Below, one piece after another: positions 1 to 11,774 of a DNA stretch of 64,000 nt. Position 1 is the first letter of the stretch; each line of letters begins with the position of its first letter. The translations under genes were made by a program, and so were the position numbers. The stretch lies in NCBI GenBank assembly GCA_029783825.1, contig JAREIK010003356.1, forward strand, positions 566,035 through 630,034. Direction: 5' to 3'. The DNA is from Sapria himalayana (Eukaryota; Streptophyta; Magnoliopsida; Malpighiales; Rafflesiaceae). The notes under the pieces are model-generated. The model was not told where the DNA came from, did no database searches, and saw only the letters and a program-made list of their open reading frames with translations.

Positions 1-2124
1 TCTATTTATTTCTCTAATAATCTATCGATCAATATGTCTATCTATATGTATATATATCATTCTATCTATAAATCAATTAATCTTTCTATCTATCTTTCTA
101 TCTATATATCAATCTCTTTATCTGTATATTTGTATATCTATCTCTTTATCTAGCTATCTATATATCTATTTCTTTAATAATCTATCGATCTATTGATCTA
201 TCTATTTATCTATATGTCTATATATCATTATTTTGATCAATCAATCAATCTATCTATTTGTCTATCTATATGTCTATCAATCCATCTAACAATTTGCCTA
301 TCAATTAGTCTATCTATCTGTCTTTTAATTTGTCTATTAATTTGTCTATCTGTGTATCTATTTGTCTATTATTTTGTCTATCTTTTTTTCTGCCTGCCTA
401 CCTACCTGCCTAATTGTCTACCTGCCTGAAGTCTAAAAATCTCTCCATCTGTCTATCTATCTATCTATCTATTTGTCTATCTAGTTGTATATCTATATGT
501 TTATCTTTCCATCTCTCTATCAATCTATATTCCAATCTATATATCAATCGGTCTATCAACCTTTCTTTTTATCTATATATATATCTTTCTATCTTTCTAT
601 CTATCTATTTATATCTATCTGACTATATATATATATATATGTATCTATTTATCATTCTATTTATCTATCTATCAATCTATGTATCAATTTATTTATCTAT
701 CAGTATATCAATTTGTGTATTAATCTATCGATCAAACTATCTATATGTCTATTTTTCTATTTGTCTATCTATTTTCCTGTCTATTTGGTTGTCTATCTAT
801 TTATTTTCATGTCTATTTGGTTATCTATCTATCTATTTATCTATCTATTTTTCTACCTACTTGATTGACTTTCTACCTCCCTGACTCTCTATCTATCTTT
901 CTATTTGTGTATTTATTTATCTGTCTGTCTATATATTTTTTTGTTTATTTGTCTTTCTATATATCTGTCTGTCTGTCTATTTGTCTATTTTAATATCTAT
1001 CTATCTTTATATCTATCTGTCTATCAATCTTTATATCTATTTATCTATCTTTCTTTCTTTCAATCTATATGTCTATTTATCTGTCTATCTATTTTTCTAT
1101 CTATCTATTTTTCTATCTTCTTGTATATTTTTATATCTATCTAGCAAACAATTTGTCAATATATTTGTCTATCAATCAATCAATCTATCTATCTATCTTT
1201 TTGTCTGTCTATCTATTTGTTTGTTTATGTGTTTATCTATCTGTATGTCTATTTGTCTACCTACCTTTATGACTATCTACCTGACTAACTATCTTTCTAT
1301 TTGTTTTTGTGTTTGTCTTAATGTCTCTCTATCTATATATTTGTCTATTTTTTTTATCTATTTGTGTATATGTATCAGTGTGTCTTTCTATAAGTGTGTC
1401 TATCCGACTGTCTATCTATCTGTCTATCTCTCTGTCTATATATCTATCCATCTCTTTTCTATTATTTGTCTATCTATTTGTCTATATTGTTTCTATCTAT
1501 CCATATATCTATCTATTTACATATATATCTATATATCTGTATATCTATCTATCTATCTATCTTTTTATCTGTCTCTATTTATCTATCTATCTATCTATAT
1601 ATCGATCTGTTTGTCAATCTATATATCTATCTGTCTATGTATTTGTCTATCTATTTGTCTATATGTCTATTTATCGATCTATCTTTCTATATATCTATCT
1701 ATTTATCTATTATCTATCTATCTATTTATCTATCTATGTCTCTATATATCAATATATGTAAGTATCTTAGTATCTATCTATATATCTATCTGTTTATCTA
1801 TATGTCTATCTATCTATCTATCTATCTTTATTTCTTTCAATATACCTATCTACCTATCTGTCTATTCATTTATCTATTTATCTATCTTTCTTTCATTCAA
1901 TATACCTGTCTACTTATCTGTCTATTGATCTATTTATCTATCTATCTATCTAACTTACTATCTATTTATCTATCTATCTATCTATTAGTCTATCTATATG
2001 TTTATCTTTCTATCTATTTATCTATTTTTTATCTATCTATTTATCTATTTTTTATCTATCTATTTATCTATCTATTTATCTATCTATCTATTTATCTATC
2101 TATTTATCTATCTATCTATTTATC

Positions 2125-2155
<31 letters not shown>

Positions 2156-2224
2156 CTATCTATCTGGTTATCTACCTATTTGTTTATATTTTGTCTATCT
2201 ATCTATCTATCAATATGTCTATTT
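1..2224. repeat. Degenerate (TCTA)n tetranucleotide array 1
   Basis: Almost every 4-bp step reads TCTA or a one-base variant (TCTG, TCAA, TTTA, TGTC), with the pyrimidine-rich strand on top. The array runs in from outside the window and stops abruptly where a CACTATAATA element terminus begins. Long frames in all three plus phases (Tyr/Leu/Ser/Ile/Cys only) arise because the repeat lacks stops; they show no domain and no codon bias other than the repeat. I regard them as non-coding. Confidence 0.97.
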
Positions 2225-3493
2225 CACTATAATAAAATTTCTGTTTAGTTATGGAAATTTAGCTAGAGAAATAATCCATTGCTAATTAGCGAGGGATTAG
2301 CTAGAGAATAGCAAGAGATGTTTGATTTTACATTAAATTACAATTTTCAATGAATTTGTGATGGATTATAGTTGGAAATTTTAGAATTAAAAATGTCCCT
2401 AACTAATATTATCCTAAATTTTAACACAAAGATTGGTGGGCATTTTTGCAATGACTTAAGAGATGGATTTCTCCTAGCTAATTAGTTCGATACAAAATCC
2501 CTCGTTAAATAATATTCTGAATTTTTTTTTATGATTTTGTATTTAATTGCCAATGATTATTCCTATAATGATATTTTTAACAAAATATATGAGTTTAGCT
2601 ATGAATATTTCTCTAGCTATTTGGGCTTGGGATAATTTTCATTGATAATCTTTAATGATTTAAATTTTTTTATATATTATTTGTTTTAATATTTTGTGTA
2701 ATTTTTTATATTAAATATATGCCATGGTCTATGGATGAGCAAACCCTGAAAGACACATTCTTCCCATATAATTATAAAAATTAGATATTATAAATAAATA
2801 ATTTCCAAAATATGTAAATACAAATAAAAATTTATATTAATAAAGGCTAAAGTAACTATTGTTTATGATTATAAAATTTTTTAAATATTATACAAAATAT
2901 TTATCCAAAAAATTTAATTATGTTATTTAAATATTTGTATTAAAAAATATTAAATAATTAATTATATAATTAATCATTTTTAAGATATTTTAATTAATAA
3001 ATGAACATACATAAAAATTAATACTAATAAAAAGCTAAAATATTTAATTGTATGATTAAATAAAAAAAATTATAAAAATACCTGAATTAACAAATAAACA
3101 AGTAAATATTTATATTATTTAATATAAAAATAAAATTTTATGTTTATATGAATCTTTTAAAAAAATATTTACTAAAAGATTATAAATCTTTGAATTATAA
3201 AAAAAATTTAATTTTTTCATAAAATTTAAAAGAAAATAACATATATTTAAAGATAAATACATATATGTTTTAATTACATCAAAATAATTTTGATGATTTA
3301 AATAATATATATGTTAGTGTAGTTATTAAAACAATACTTCAAGTATTTTTTAGGATTTCAAAAGAGTTATTTAAAATATTACTAATAAAATTTTATTTTC
3401 CTAAAAACACTTAAAATTATTTTTAGCCCTATAAACACTTTTGAAAATTACTACCAAACTGACCCTAAGTTGATATGAATTCAAGTTTTATTT
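2225..3493 (+). mobile_element. Non-autonomous CACTA element copy A, 5' part
   Basis: It begins CACTATAATAAAATTT, a worn form of the plant CACTA terminus CACTACAAGAAAA, exactly where array 1 ends. Subterminal motifs such as TTAGCTAGAGAA and TAGCGAGGGATTAG follow to about 2660. After that comes AT-rich DNA with no coding capacity. A landmark at about 2716-2755 (GGTCTATGGATGAGCAAA) recurs in copies B, C and F. The copy is interrupted at 3494 by the start of copy B. No transposase and no 3' terminus are visible. Confidence 0.75.
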
Positions 3494-5410
3494 CACTACA
3501 AGAAAATATCGATCTAGCTAGGGAAATTTAGCTAGGGATCAATACCTAGCTAATTTGCAGGGAATTAGCTAGAGAATAGCAAGGAATTGATGATTTTTTA
3601 ATGAAAAAAAAGCAACAGATTAGCAATGGAAAAATTTGCGAAAATTCTGTTAAAGAAAAGTGAAGATTTTAGTGACGGATATAGCGACGGATTAGCGACG
3701 AAAAATTTTCGGAACTTCCGTTCATGAAAAGTATAGATTTTAGCGACGGATTTAGCGACGGATTAGCTACAAAAAATTTTCATAACTTCCGTTCAATAAA
3801 AGCATGGATTTTAGCGATGGATTTAGCAACTAATTAGTGATGGAAAATTTTCGTAATTTCCCTTCAAGAGAAGTGGGGATTTTAGCGACGTATATTGCGA
3901 CAAAATATCCCTCACTAATAAAAGCCTAAAATTCGTAACAGATTTAGTGACAGAATTTTTCTAGCTATTTTTTAGCGATGGATTTAGCAATGAAATTTCC
4001 CTTGCTAATAAAATCATTCATTTAGCGATGGATTTAGTGCTGGATTTTTCCAAGCTAATAAAATCATTGATTTAGCGATGGATTTTCCCCCGCTAATAAA
4101 ATCCATGATTTAGCGACCAATTTATCAACTGACTTTCCCTTGCTAATAAAATCTTTGATTTAGTGACAGATTTAGCGACAAATTTAGTGATGAATTTTCC
4201 CATACTAATAATATAATTTAGTTACGAATTTAGTAACAGATTTTTACAAGCTAATAGAATCCATATTTTAGCTACGGATTTAGTGACAGATTTTCCCTAT
4301 CTAATAAAATATGTATTTTAGCTATGGATTTAGCAATTGAATATTTCTAGCTAATAAAAATCATAAATTAGTGACGAATTTAACGATGGAATTTTCGTAG
4401 AAATAAAATTTTTAATTTTGCGACGGATTTATGTACGGAATTTCCCTTGCTTATAAAATTTGTAATTTAACAACGGAATTAGCGATGGATTTTTTCGAGC
4501 TAATAAAATCCATAATATATAGATGAATTTTCTCTAGCTTATAAAATCCATAATTTAGCTATGGATTTAGCGGCAATATTTCTCTATCCAATATTTAATT
4601 ATATAATTATTTTTATTTATTATTTATTTTAATATTTTATTTTATTTTGTTTATTAAATTTATGTTATTGGCCTATAGATGAGTAATCCTTGAAACACAC
4701 ATTCTTCTCGTAAACTCAAAAAAAATAATATTATAAATAATTAATTTAAAATATATAAAAATACAAAAAAATTATATTAATAAGGACTAAAATAACTATT
4801 TTTATGATGTATTAATTTTTTTAAAAATTATACAAAAAATTTTTATAAAATTTTTAATTAAGAAACTAAATAATTTAAATTAAAGTAACATTAAATAATT
4901 AATTCAAAAAGTATACTAATTTTTTCAATAATATAAAATTAAATTAACATACATTAAAATTTCTACTAATTTAAATGTAAATTAATTCATTGAATGATAA
5001 AATAAAAAATATTTTCAAAAATATCTGAAATGACTAATAAACTGGTAAATATTAATATTATTATATGTATTAGAAAAATTAAATGATTATAGAAAACTTT
5101 TTAAAAATTAAATAATACAAATCTTGAAAATCTTGAAATATAATAAAAATATAATTTTTTTAAATAAAGTTAAAAAATAATAATTATAATTATAAATAAA
5201 TATATAGATGTTTAATCCTACTAAAATTTATAAAAATTAAATAATTGAGTAATATTTTTACAATTAGCTTTTAACATTAAGTTTTTAATAAAATAATAAA
5301 GATTATTTTTTAATTATCTTCTCACTTTAAGTAATTTTTTGAACTTTAAAAATTATTAATTATATCAAATAATATGAAATTTTGTGCGTTTAAAATTATT
5401 TCATATTATT
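3494..5410 (+). mobile_element. Non-autonomous CACTA element copy B, nested in A
   Basis: It opens with a well-preserved CACTA end (CACTACAAGAAAATATCG) followed by a long subterminal repeat field to about 4590. The AT-rich interior carries the same landmark as copy A (about 4665-4710) and is a diverged homologue of it. The right end near 5400 has no recognisable inverted terminus. The tail at about 5219-5410 also appears in copy C, where it directly follows sequence matching the last bases of copy A before 3494. Confidence 0.72.
3640..4590. repeat. CACTA subterminal repeats (TAGCGACGGATTT type)
   Basis: About 15-20 degenerate blocks of roughly 55-60 bp combine TAGCGACGGATTTAGCGA with CCCTCGCTAATAAAATC. 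Short direct and inverted GC-containing motifs of this kind are typical of subterminal regions in plant CACTA elements, where the TNPA-like protein binds. They are clearly less AT-rich than the surrounding DNA. The repeats drift from block to block (CGACGG, CGATGG, TGACAG), mostly by transitions. Confidence 0.8.
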
Positions 5411-6172
5411 TTCGTAAAAATTAATATGAATTATTAAAAATGTATAACCATAAAATATAAATTTTTATAGATTTTTTAACATTAATTATTTTTTATAACT
5501 TTTAGGCGAGTGGCTAGAAGACAAATCTTCTTTTCATTTATATATTATTATATGAAGTTTGTTAATTTCATACCTATTTGATATTTTTTTTAAGCAAAAC
5601 ATATTTTCTTATTGTTTATATATGTATTGTTTAATTAATATTATAATAAAAAATTATAAGGTATTTGTTTTTCATTTGTACCTTGATACATGCACATTAA
5701 TTTTGTTGGAAATATTTTGATAGTAAAAAAAATTAATGAGTATTTTTTTATTATATATATATATTGTTTATTTAATGTTTTAATAATTAAAAATATAAAT
5801 ATTATTCTAAAATATACATTCTCTCTCTCAACTTGATGCATCTCTAACAGTAACACAACTGAATTCCTCCTCATTCCGTCATTATCTCTTGATGTCGATT
5901 CAACTAAAATTAATTCGAGGTTTAAGTTTTAATTTGTTATTGATTTGAGGTGTGTTTATACATTTATTCTTAATCAATATCTTGGATTGCTTAATCAAAG
6001 AGTAAGCATTTTTATTCTTTTTTTTTGTTTCTGAATTTCTTCTTTGATCACCATGGTATGCTTGGATTTCATATATAACCTTATTCGTGTACATGCTTCA
6101 TGTATTTGTGATATAATACATTGTCATTGTGTGGATTTTGATGGTGACCCTATACAAAAACAATATATAAAT
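5411..6172. other. AT-rich stretch without recognisable gene
   Basis: I see only AT-rich single-copy-looking DNA with short A and T runs. The small minus-strand frames at 5641-5874 and 5900-6094 have Lys/Asn/Ile-rich compositions dictated by base content and match no family I know. Confidence 0.5.
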
Positions 6173-6375
6173 AGTATATATACTTAGGTTTGTCGACTTG
6201 ATATCTACAAAAATAGTATACATCAATATGCATGTGTATTTTAAGCATAACTAGTATACATACTTAGGAATGCCGACTTGATATCTACAAAAATAGTATA
6301 TATCAATATGCATGTGTATTTTATACATGACTAGTATACATACTTAGGTATACTGACTTGATATCTACAAAAAAT
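6173..6375. repeat. 80-bp tandem repeat, about 2.5 copies
   Basis: The units start at 6173, 6253 and 6333, exactly 80 bp apart. Each begins AGTATACATACTTAGG and contains GACTTGATATCTACAAAAA and CAATATGCATGTGTATTTTA. The third copy breaks off near 6375. Copies differ at only a few positions, so the duplication is younger than most of the decayed DNA around it. Confidence 0.9.
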
Positions 6376-6400
6376 ATTCAAAAATGAGTAATGATTGAAT

Positions 6401-6645
6401 TCAAAAATAAAATAAAATAAAATAAAATAAAATAAATAAAATAAATAATATAAATAAGATAATTAAGATAATTAAGATAATTAAGATAATTAAGATAATT
6501 AAGATAAATAAAATAAATAAGATAAATAAGATAATTAAGATAATTAAGATAAATAAGATAAATAAGATAAATAAAATAAATAGAATAAATAAAATAAATA
6601 AAATAAATAAAATAAATAAAATAAATAAAATAAATAATATAAAAG
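6401..6645. repeat. Pentanucleotide array (AAATA / AAGATAATT)
   Basis: About 245 bp is built of 5-bp steps: AAATA units at both ends and AAGAT-AATT units in the middle, giving a 10-bp higher-order pattern. The minus-strand frame reading Phe-Ile-Leu repeats is a by-product of the repeat. Confidence 0.95.
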
Positions 6646-7213
6646 TTAGCATGTCAAATTAAATTAAACTGATTATACTCGATTGAACCTGTTTGAACTA
6701 ATCCCCCAACTTCTAGAAAACTCAATTATATTCACACATGTAATTGAAATAATTGAGCAAGAGTTTCTCAATTCACTTTGAAATGTTCTCATGATATATG
6801 TCGTTGTTTGCTAGGAACCCCTAATCACTTTTATTTATAGGTAAGATTCCAAGTTTTATAATTTTTGATGCAACATTTAGTAAGCCAACACATAGCTTTC
6901 ACATGTCAAGTCAATCCCTGGCAGGATTACACATCATCATATAATAAGCACACTTTCAAGCACTTGGCATTAATGCACGAGAACACATAGTAAGCACATA
7001 ATCAAATACTTATCACTCATGTAAGCCAAGATATGGAAATAATACATACTAACAAATGCTATTCATGCAAGTAAGCATGTGATAAGCTTGTAAGTCAACA
7101 TATGATATAAAAATAATTATTCTTATTAATTTTTTCATAGACTTTATTATAATTTTCCTACATGATTAATTTATATTCTTATGGTTGCACTTATCTTTAA
7201 CAAAGATTATCAT
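6646..7213. other. AT-rich spacer, nothing recognised
   Basis: The composition is ordinary and AT-rich, with a few recurring phrases such as TAAGCACAC and CATGTAAGC. I see no coding frame, RNA gene or element end. Confidence 0.4.

Positions 7214-7262
<49 letters not shown>
7214..7262. repeat. (GT)n dinucleotide run
   Basis: About 24 uninterrupted GT repeats form a simple microsatellite that is likely polymorphic. Confidence 0.97.
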
Positions 7263-7265
<3 letters not shown>

Positions 7266-9259
7266 AAGATTTATATTTATCATATATCTAACATTTTGTA
7301 AATTAAATTTATCTCAAAATTATCTCAAACATATTAAATTCATATTTATGTTTCTTGAAATAAAATACATATATTTCTAATAATTTCAATATTCCTTCAA
7401 TAGATGTCTCGTAGTGTGTGATTCCTTGTGATATCTCTTGTGTTAGTGATGAGTGGGCTTGTTGAATCAAGTTAAGTAATATTAAATAATGATTTCATAC
7501 TAATATAATAAGATCAACATATAGCAATGTGTCATAGACACTCAAGCAAAGATAGTATAAAATATATGAAGCAAACTTTTTTGTACATAATTACTATCAA
7601 AAATAATACTTTTAAAAACAAATAGCATGGTAATAAAAATCCGAACCAACAACATGGTAGACTAATCGGCGAAAGATGATGAATACTCTAAGACTGAAAA
7701 TATGAGTCCAATCCTCATCGATGTTGGATAAGTTTTCCATTGTGCTATCATTTATCATGTTGTTCAGATGTTGGGAAGTGAGTTTTACCTATTCTAATCA
7801 TGAAGCCTCATAGTTTATATACGAGCCTAATAATAATTTTGGGTTGAGTTTGGGGGAAGGGTAAGTAGATAAAAAAAGTATAATATTTTAAATCTATAAC
7901 TTTTTTGCTTTAGATAAAGGATATAAAACTATTAAAAATATTTAGAAAATTTTAATGTTTATAATCCCCACAATGTCATGCAACACAATAGATTTTTTTC
8001 TACCAAAAAATGTTTTAACTTCAATTTATGATTTTATCTATAACAATGTAGTTTATTATTACTATAACAATTCAACTTCTACCAAATTTATATTAACTAT
8101 AATTTATACCATTAAAAACTATGGATTAGTAAGAGTTTGGGTATCTCTATAACGTTGATGAATTTCATGTCATACAAGAGTATTCGCCTTACGACAACAT
8201 TCGTTAGGATACCCTTTATCCTGTTGTGTTAATAACATCATCTTTTAACACATGGTAATTTTTCTATGCGGCAATATGTTTATTTAAACAATTTAAAAAA
8301 CTAAAATATATTATTAGTATCGTTAGTTGAATGTTGTAGTTATTAGTTGAGTATCATAACTATTAGTTGTAACCTACAAGCTTGAATCTATGTTTCGTGT
8401 TTCACAAAATGTGTGGTAGATGTATCTTGTAATAAATAGTAATAAAGAATATAAGAAAATATGAAAAGTATTATGGAAATGTATGTATCATTAATGAAAC
8501 ATTTTTTTATAGTACTAGTGAATATGTTTGAGTACTCTTTTATGTGAGTACACTTTTATAGTTTAATATGAAATAAACATATTTACTAATTATTTTTTAG
8601 TCAAGTATTATTAAATATTATTTCATATCTTAATATAATAAATTTAAATTGATATAATTTCAAGAACATCAATACAATATAATAAAAAAAATAGTAACAT
8701 ATCATAAAAATACAGCAAAATGAATAATAAAAAACATTAATAAGTTGTAAATAAAAATAAAAATTTCAAAACTATTCAGAATTATATTGTAATATTATAT
8801 TTTATTATCTTGAGATACTAGGATGAGATGATTCATATAGATTAAGAGTATTTATAGTTTCTTTTTGTATTTATAAGTGAATTTTTATTTTATTAAATAA
8901 ATGATGATGTCATTTTATATAATTTATTCATACTATTATATTATTGTGAGATTTTATTTATTTTATTCAGTTGTTTTATTTTTTATGGGAATACTCGATA
9001 TGTAAAGTTTCATCAATCATTTTTATTCATTATGTATAGGCATGAGTTTTAGCTATATATTATTATTATTGAGTAGTATTTTTCTATATCATTTTTTTTT
9101 CATTTTCATTCACATATCTTCATATTTTTCCTATATATATATATGGACATGCAGATATATGGAAGAAATTTATGATGCTTTAGCAGAACATCTTTTCGCT
9201 ATAGAATAGAAGTAAATGGCCATTTAAAGTAACTTCCAGCTCATGTAGAAATTTGTAGA
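7263..9259. other. AT-rich region without recognisable gene
   Basis: The region holds short A/T runs and no frame with a recognisable domain. The 65-residue plus frame at 7955-8152 is low-complexity and unsupported. A few stretches near 7640-7860 have a more balanced composition, but I could not assign them. Confidence 0.4.
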
Positions 9260-9345
9260 AATATAGTATTTCTTCTCTCTCTCTCTCTCTAAACATCATT
9301 GCTGGCCATATTTTAGATATTTATTTGAAGTTGTATGACTATATA
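9260..9345 (+). repeat. Conserved flank block of the trinucleotide-unit family
   Basis: A TC run is followed by CTCTAAACATCATTGCTGG and a TTGAAGTTGTATGACTAT-like tail. The same block recurs at about 14085-14150 on this strand and at about 39730-39800 on the other strand. It marks the edge of a dispersed repeat family and here passes directly into TA-rich tandem repeats. Confidence 0.65.
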
Positions 9346-9401
9346 TAAATATATGTATAACTATATAACACTACATAATTAAATATAGCAATATTTGTAA
9401 G

Positions 9402-9443
<42 letters not shown>

Positions 9444-10537
9444 AATCTATATATTTATTTATAACTTTATTTATTTATGTATATGTATTTGTATGAATAT
9501 ATCTATATATAACTATATGCTTAACTATATAAAAATATTTATAGTTCTATATACTATATGTATAATAACATATAACTATAAATAATTGTATCTTATTATA
9601 AAGTACTACTATAAAAGCTTTATACATATATATATTTAAATAATTAATTTACAACTTATATTTAATTTATATTTGTATATATTAGTATTTAAAAATTATT
9701 TTTACTATAAATATATATACCTACATGTATAGATATAAGTTTAACTATACGTGTAACTATATGTATAACTACATGTAACTATATTTATAATTACATGTAT
9801 AACAACATACAACATTATGTTTAATTATATGTGTATAACTATATATAAATATTGTTAAAGCTAAATAAAACTTTATATAATTAAATATAACTATATTTTT
9901 TAACTATTCATACATATATGTATACATATATGTAAATCTATATACTTGTTTATAACTTTGTATATATTTATGTAAAACTAAATATAACAATTCATATGAA
10001 TATATATATATATATATATATATATAACTATATGTTTAATGATATATAATTTTTTATAACTATATATATTATATGTATAATAATATATAACTATACATAA
10101 TTTTATATTATTAATGTATAACTGATATTAAAATATATAATTAACAACATATATTTAATATACATTTTTATATATTAATATAAATAATGTATTTTAGTAT
10201 ATCCATACCTATACATAACTATATGTATAAATATATGAAATTATATGAACAAATATATTTACAAACATGTATAAATATAAGTTTAACTATAAGTTTAACT
10301 ATATGTATAATCACATGTAACTATATTTATAATTACATGTATAATAACATACAACATCATATTTAATTATATGTGTATAACTATATATAAATATTTGTAA
10401 AACTAAATAAAACTTTATATAATTAAATATAACTATATTTTTAACTATTTATCCATATATGCTTACATATATGTAAATCTATATATTTGTATATAACATT
10501 GTATATATTTATGTATAACTAAATTTAACTACTCGTA

Positions 10538-10582
<45 letters not shown>

Positions 10583-11190
10583 CTAAATGTTTAACGATAT
10601 ATAATTTTTTATAACTATATATATTATATGTATACTAACATATAACAATAAATAATTCTATCTTACTAAAAATATAACTATAAAAGCTTTTAAACATAAC
10701 TATAATTAAATAAATTAATGAACAACATTTATTTAATTAACATTTTTATATATTAGTATAAAAATGTATTTTAGTATATCCATTCCTATACATAACTATA
10801 TGTATAAATATATGAAATTATATGAACAAATATATATACATACATGAATACATATAAGTTTAACTATACGTGTAACTATATCTATAACTACATGTAACAA
10901 TATTTATAATTATATTTATAAAAACATACAACACAATGTTTAACTATATGTGTATAACTATATATAAATATTCTTATAACTATAAATAATGCTATATAAA
11001 TAAATATAATTTTTTTTTAATTATGTATACATATATGTAAATCTATATAATTGTTTATAACTTTGTATACATTTATTTATATTTACTTATAACTATTTGT
11101 ATGCATATATCTATATATAATTATATGTTTAACTATATGTAACTATTTAGAACATTTACTATATGTTTCCTAACATATAATTATATATGG
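9346..11190 (+). repeat. TA-rich tandem repeat, 540-580 bp period
   Basis: A block containing ACTACATGTAACTATATTTA and ACATACAACAT recurs with the latter at 9805, 10347 and 10924 (spacings 542 and 577). The spacing differs because internal (TA)n runs vary in length. Each unit also contains GTAAATCTATATA and TATGAATATATATA phrases. The array ends about 0.6 kb before the transposase pseudogene. The same family lies inverted at 41690-42560 and at 62890-64000. Confidence 0.85.
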
Positions 11191-11774
11191 GATAATATTA
11201 ATTTGTTGAACTAATTTGAAATTAAATGGCATAAGATATAATATGAACGATATGTAAGCACGTAGAATGAGAGTGTACGTTGATTGGGCTCATATATGGT
11301 ATAGTACAAATAAAGGTCGTACTCTTACCTAATCCATGCCCTTGGGCCTCAGGTTCAATTATGAACTTATGTATTGAAAAGGTGTAATATTTGATAGGTT
11401 TATATAGAAAAAATTTTAATTTCTTTTATATAATTTTTTATTCTAACACTGCACTCTCTATGTATCTCTCTCTCTCCCCCTCTCCTCCTTCAAACATTAA
11501 ATGTCTTTTTTTTTGCTTTTTTTCTTATGCATTATCGTACTTTGCACTCTTTATCTAGTATAACTATGATATCTTTTAATCTTTATCGTGCTAAAAATTA
11601 CTTTATTTATTAATGTAGATTCTACAATCGCATTGCCTCGATTTTCATGATATTTAAATTTTAAATATTCAACTATAAGTAATTTTTTTTAATTATTTGT
11701 ATATTTTAAAGTAATAGAATGTTTTATTTATAATAATGATTGGGCTTTATTTTTTGTAAATAAAACATGGCAAA
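11191..11774 (+). other. Leader region before transposase pseudogene
   Basis: AT-rich DNA lies between the tandem repeats and the first transposase codon. It contains a more complex patch (11210-11400) and a TC-rich patch (about 11455-11490). It could hold the promoter and 5' untranslated region of the element, but I see no certain promoter motif. Confidence 0.35.

Noticed and set aside
193..2285. Many long plus-strand frames of Tyr/Leu/Ser/Ile/Cys repeats
   Set aside because: They occur in all three phases over the same bases and follow from the TCTA repeat, which lacks stop codons. No start context, domain or codon preference supports a gene. The same applies to arrays 2 to 5.
11280..11370. 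Second tRNA-like or SINE head (TGGGCTCATATATGG with GGTTCAATTATG)
   Set aside because: The distance between the two motifs (about 77 bp) is too long for a standard tRNA promoter and no further structure supports it.
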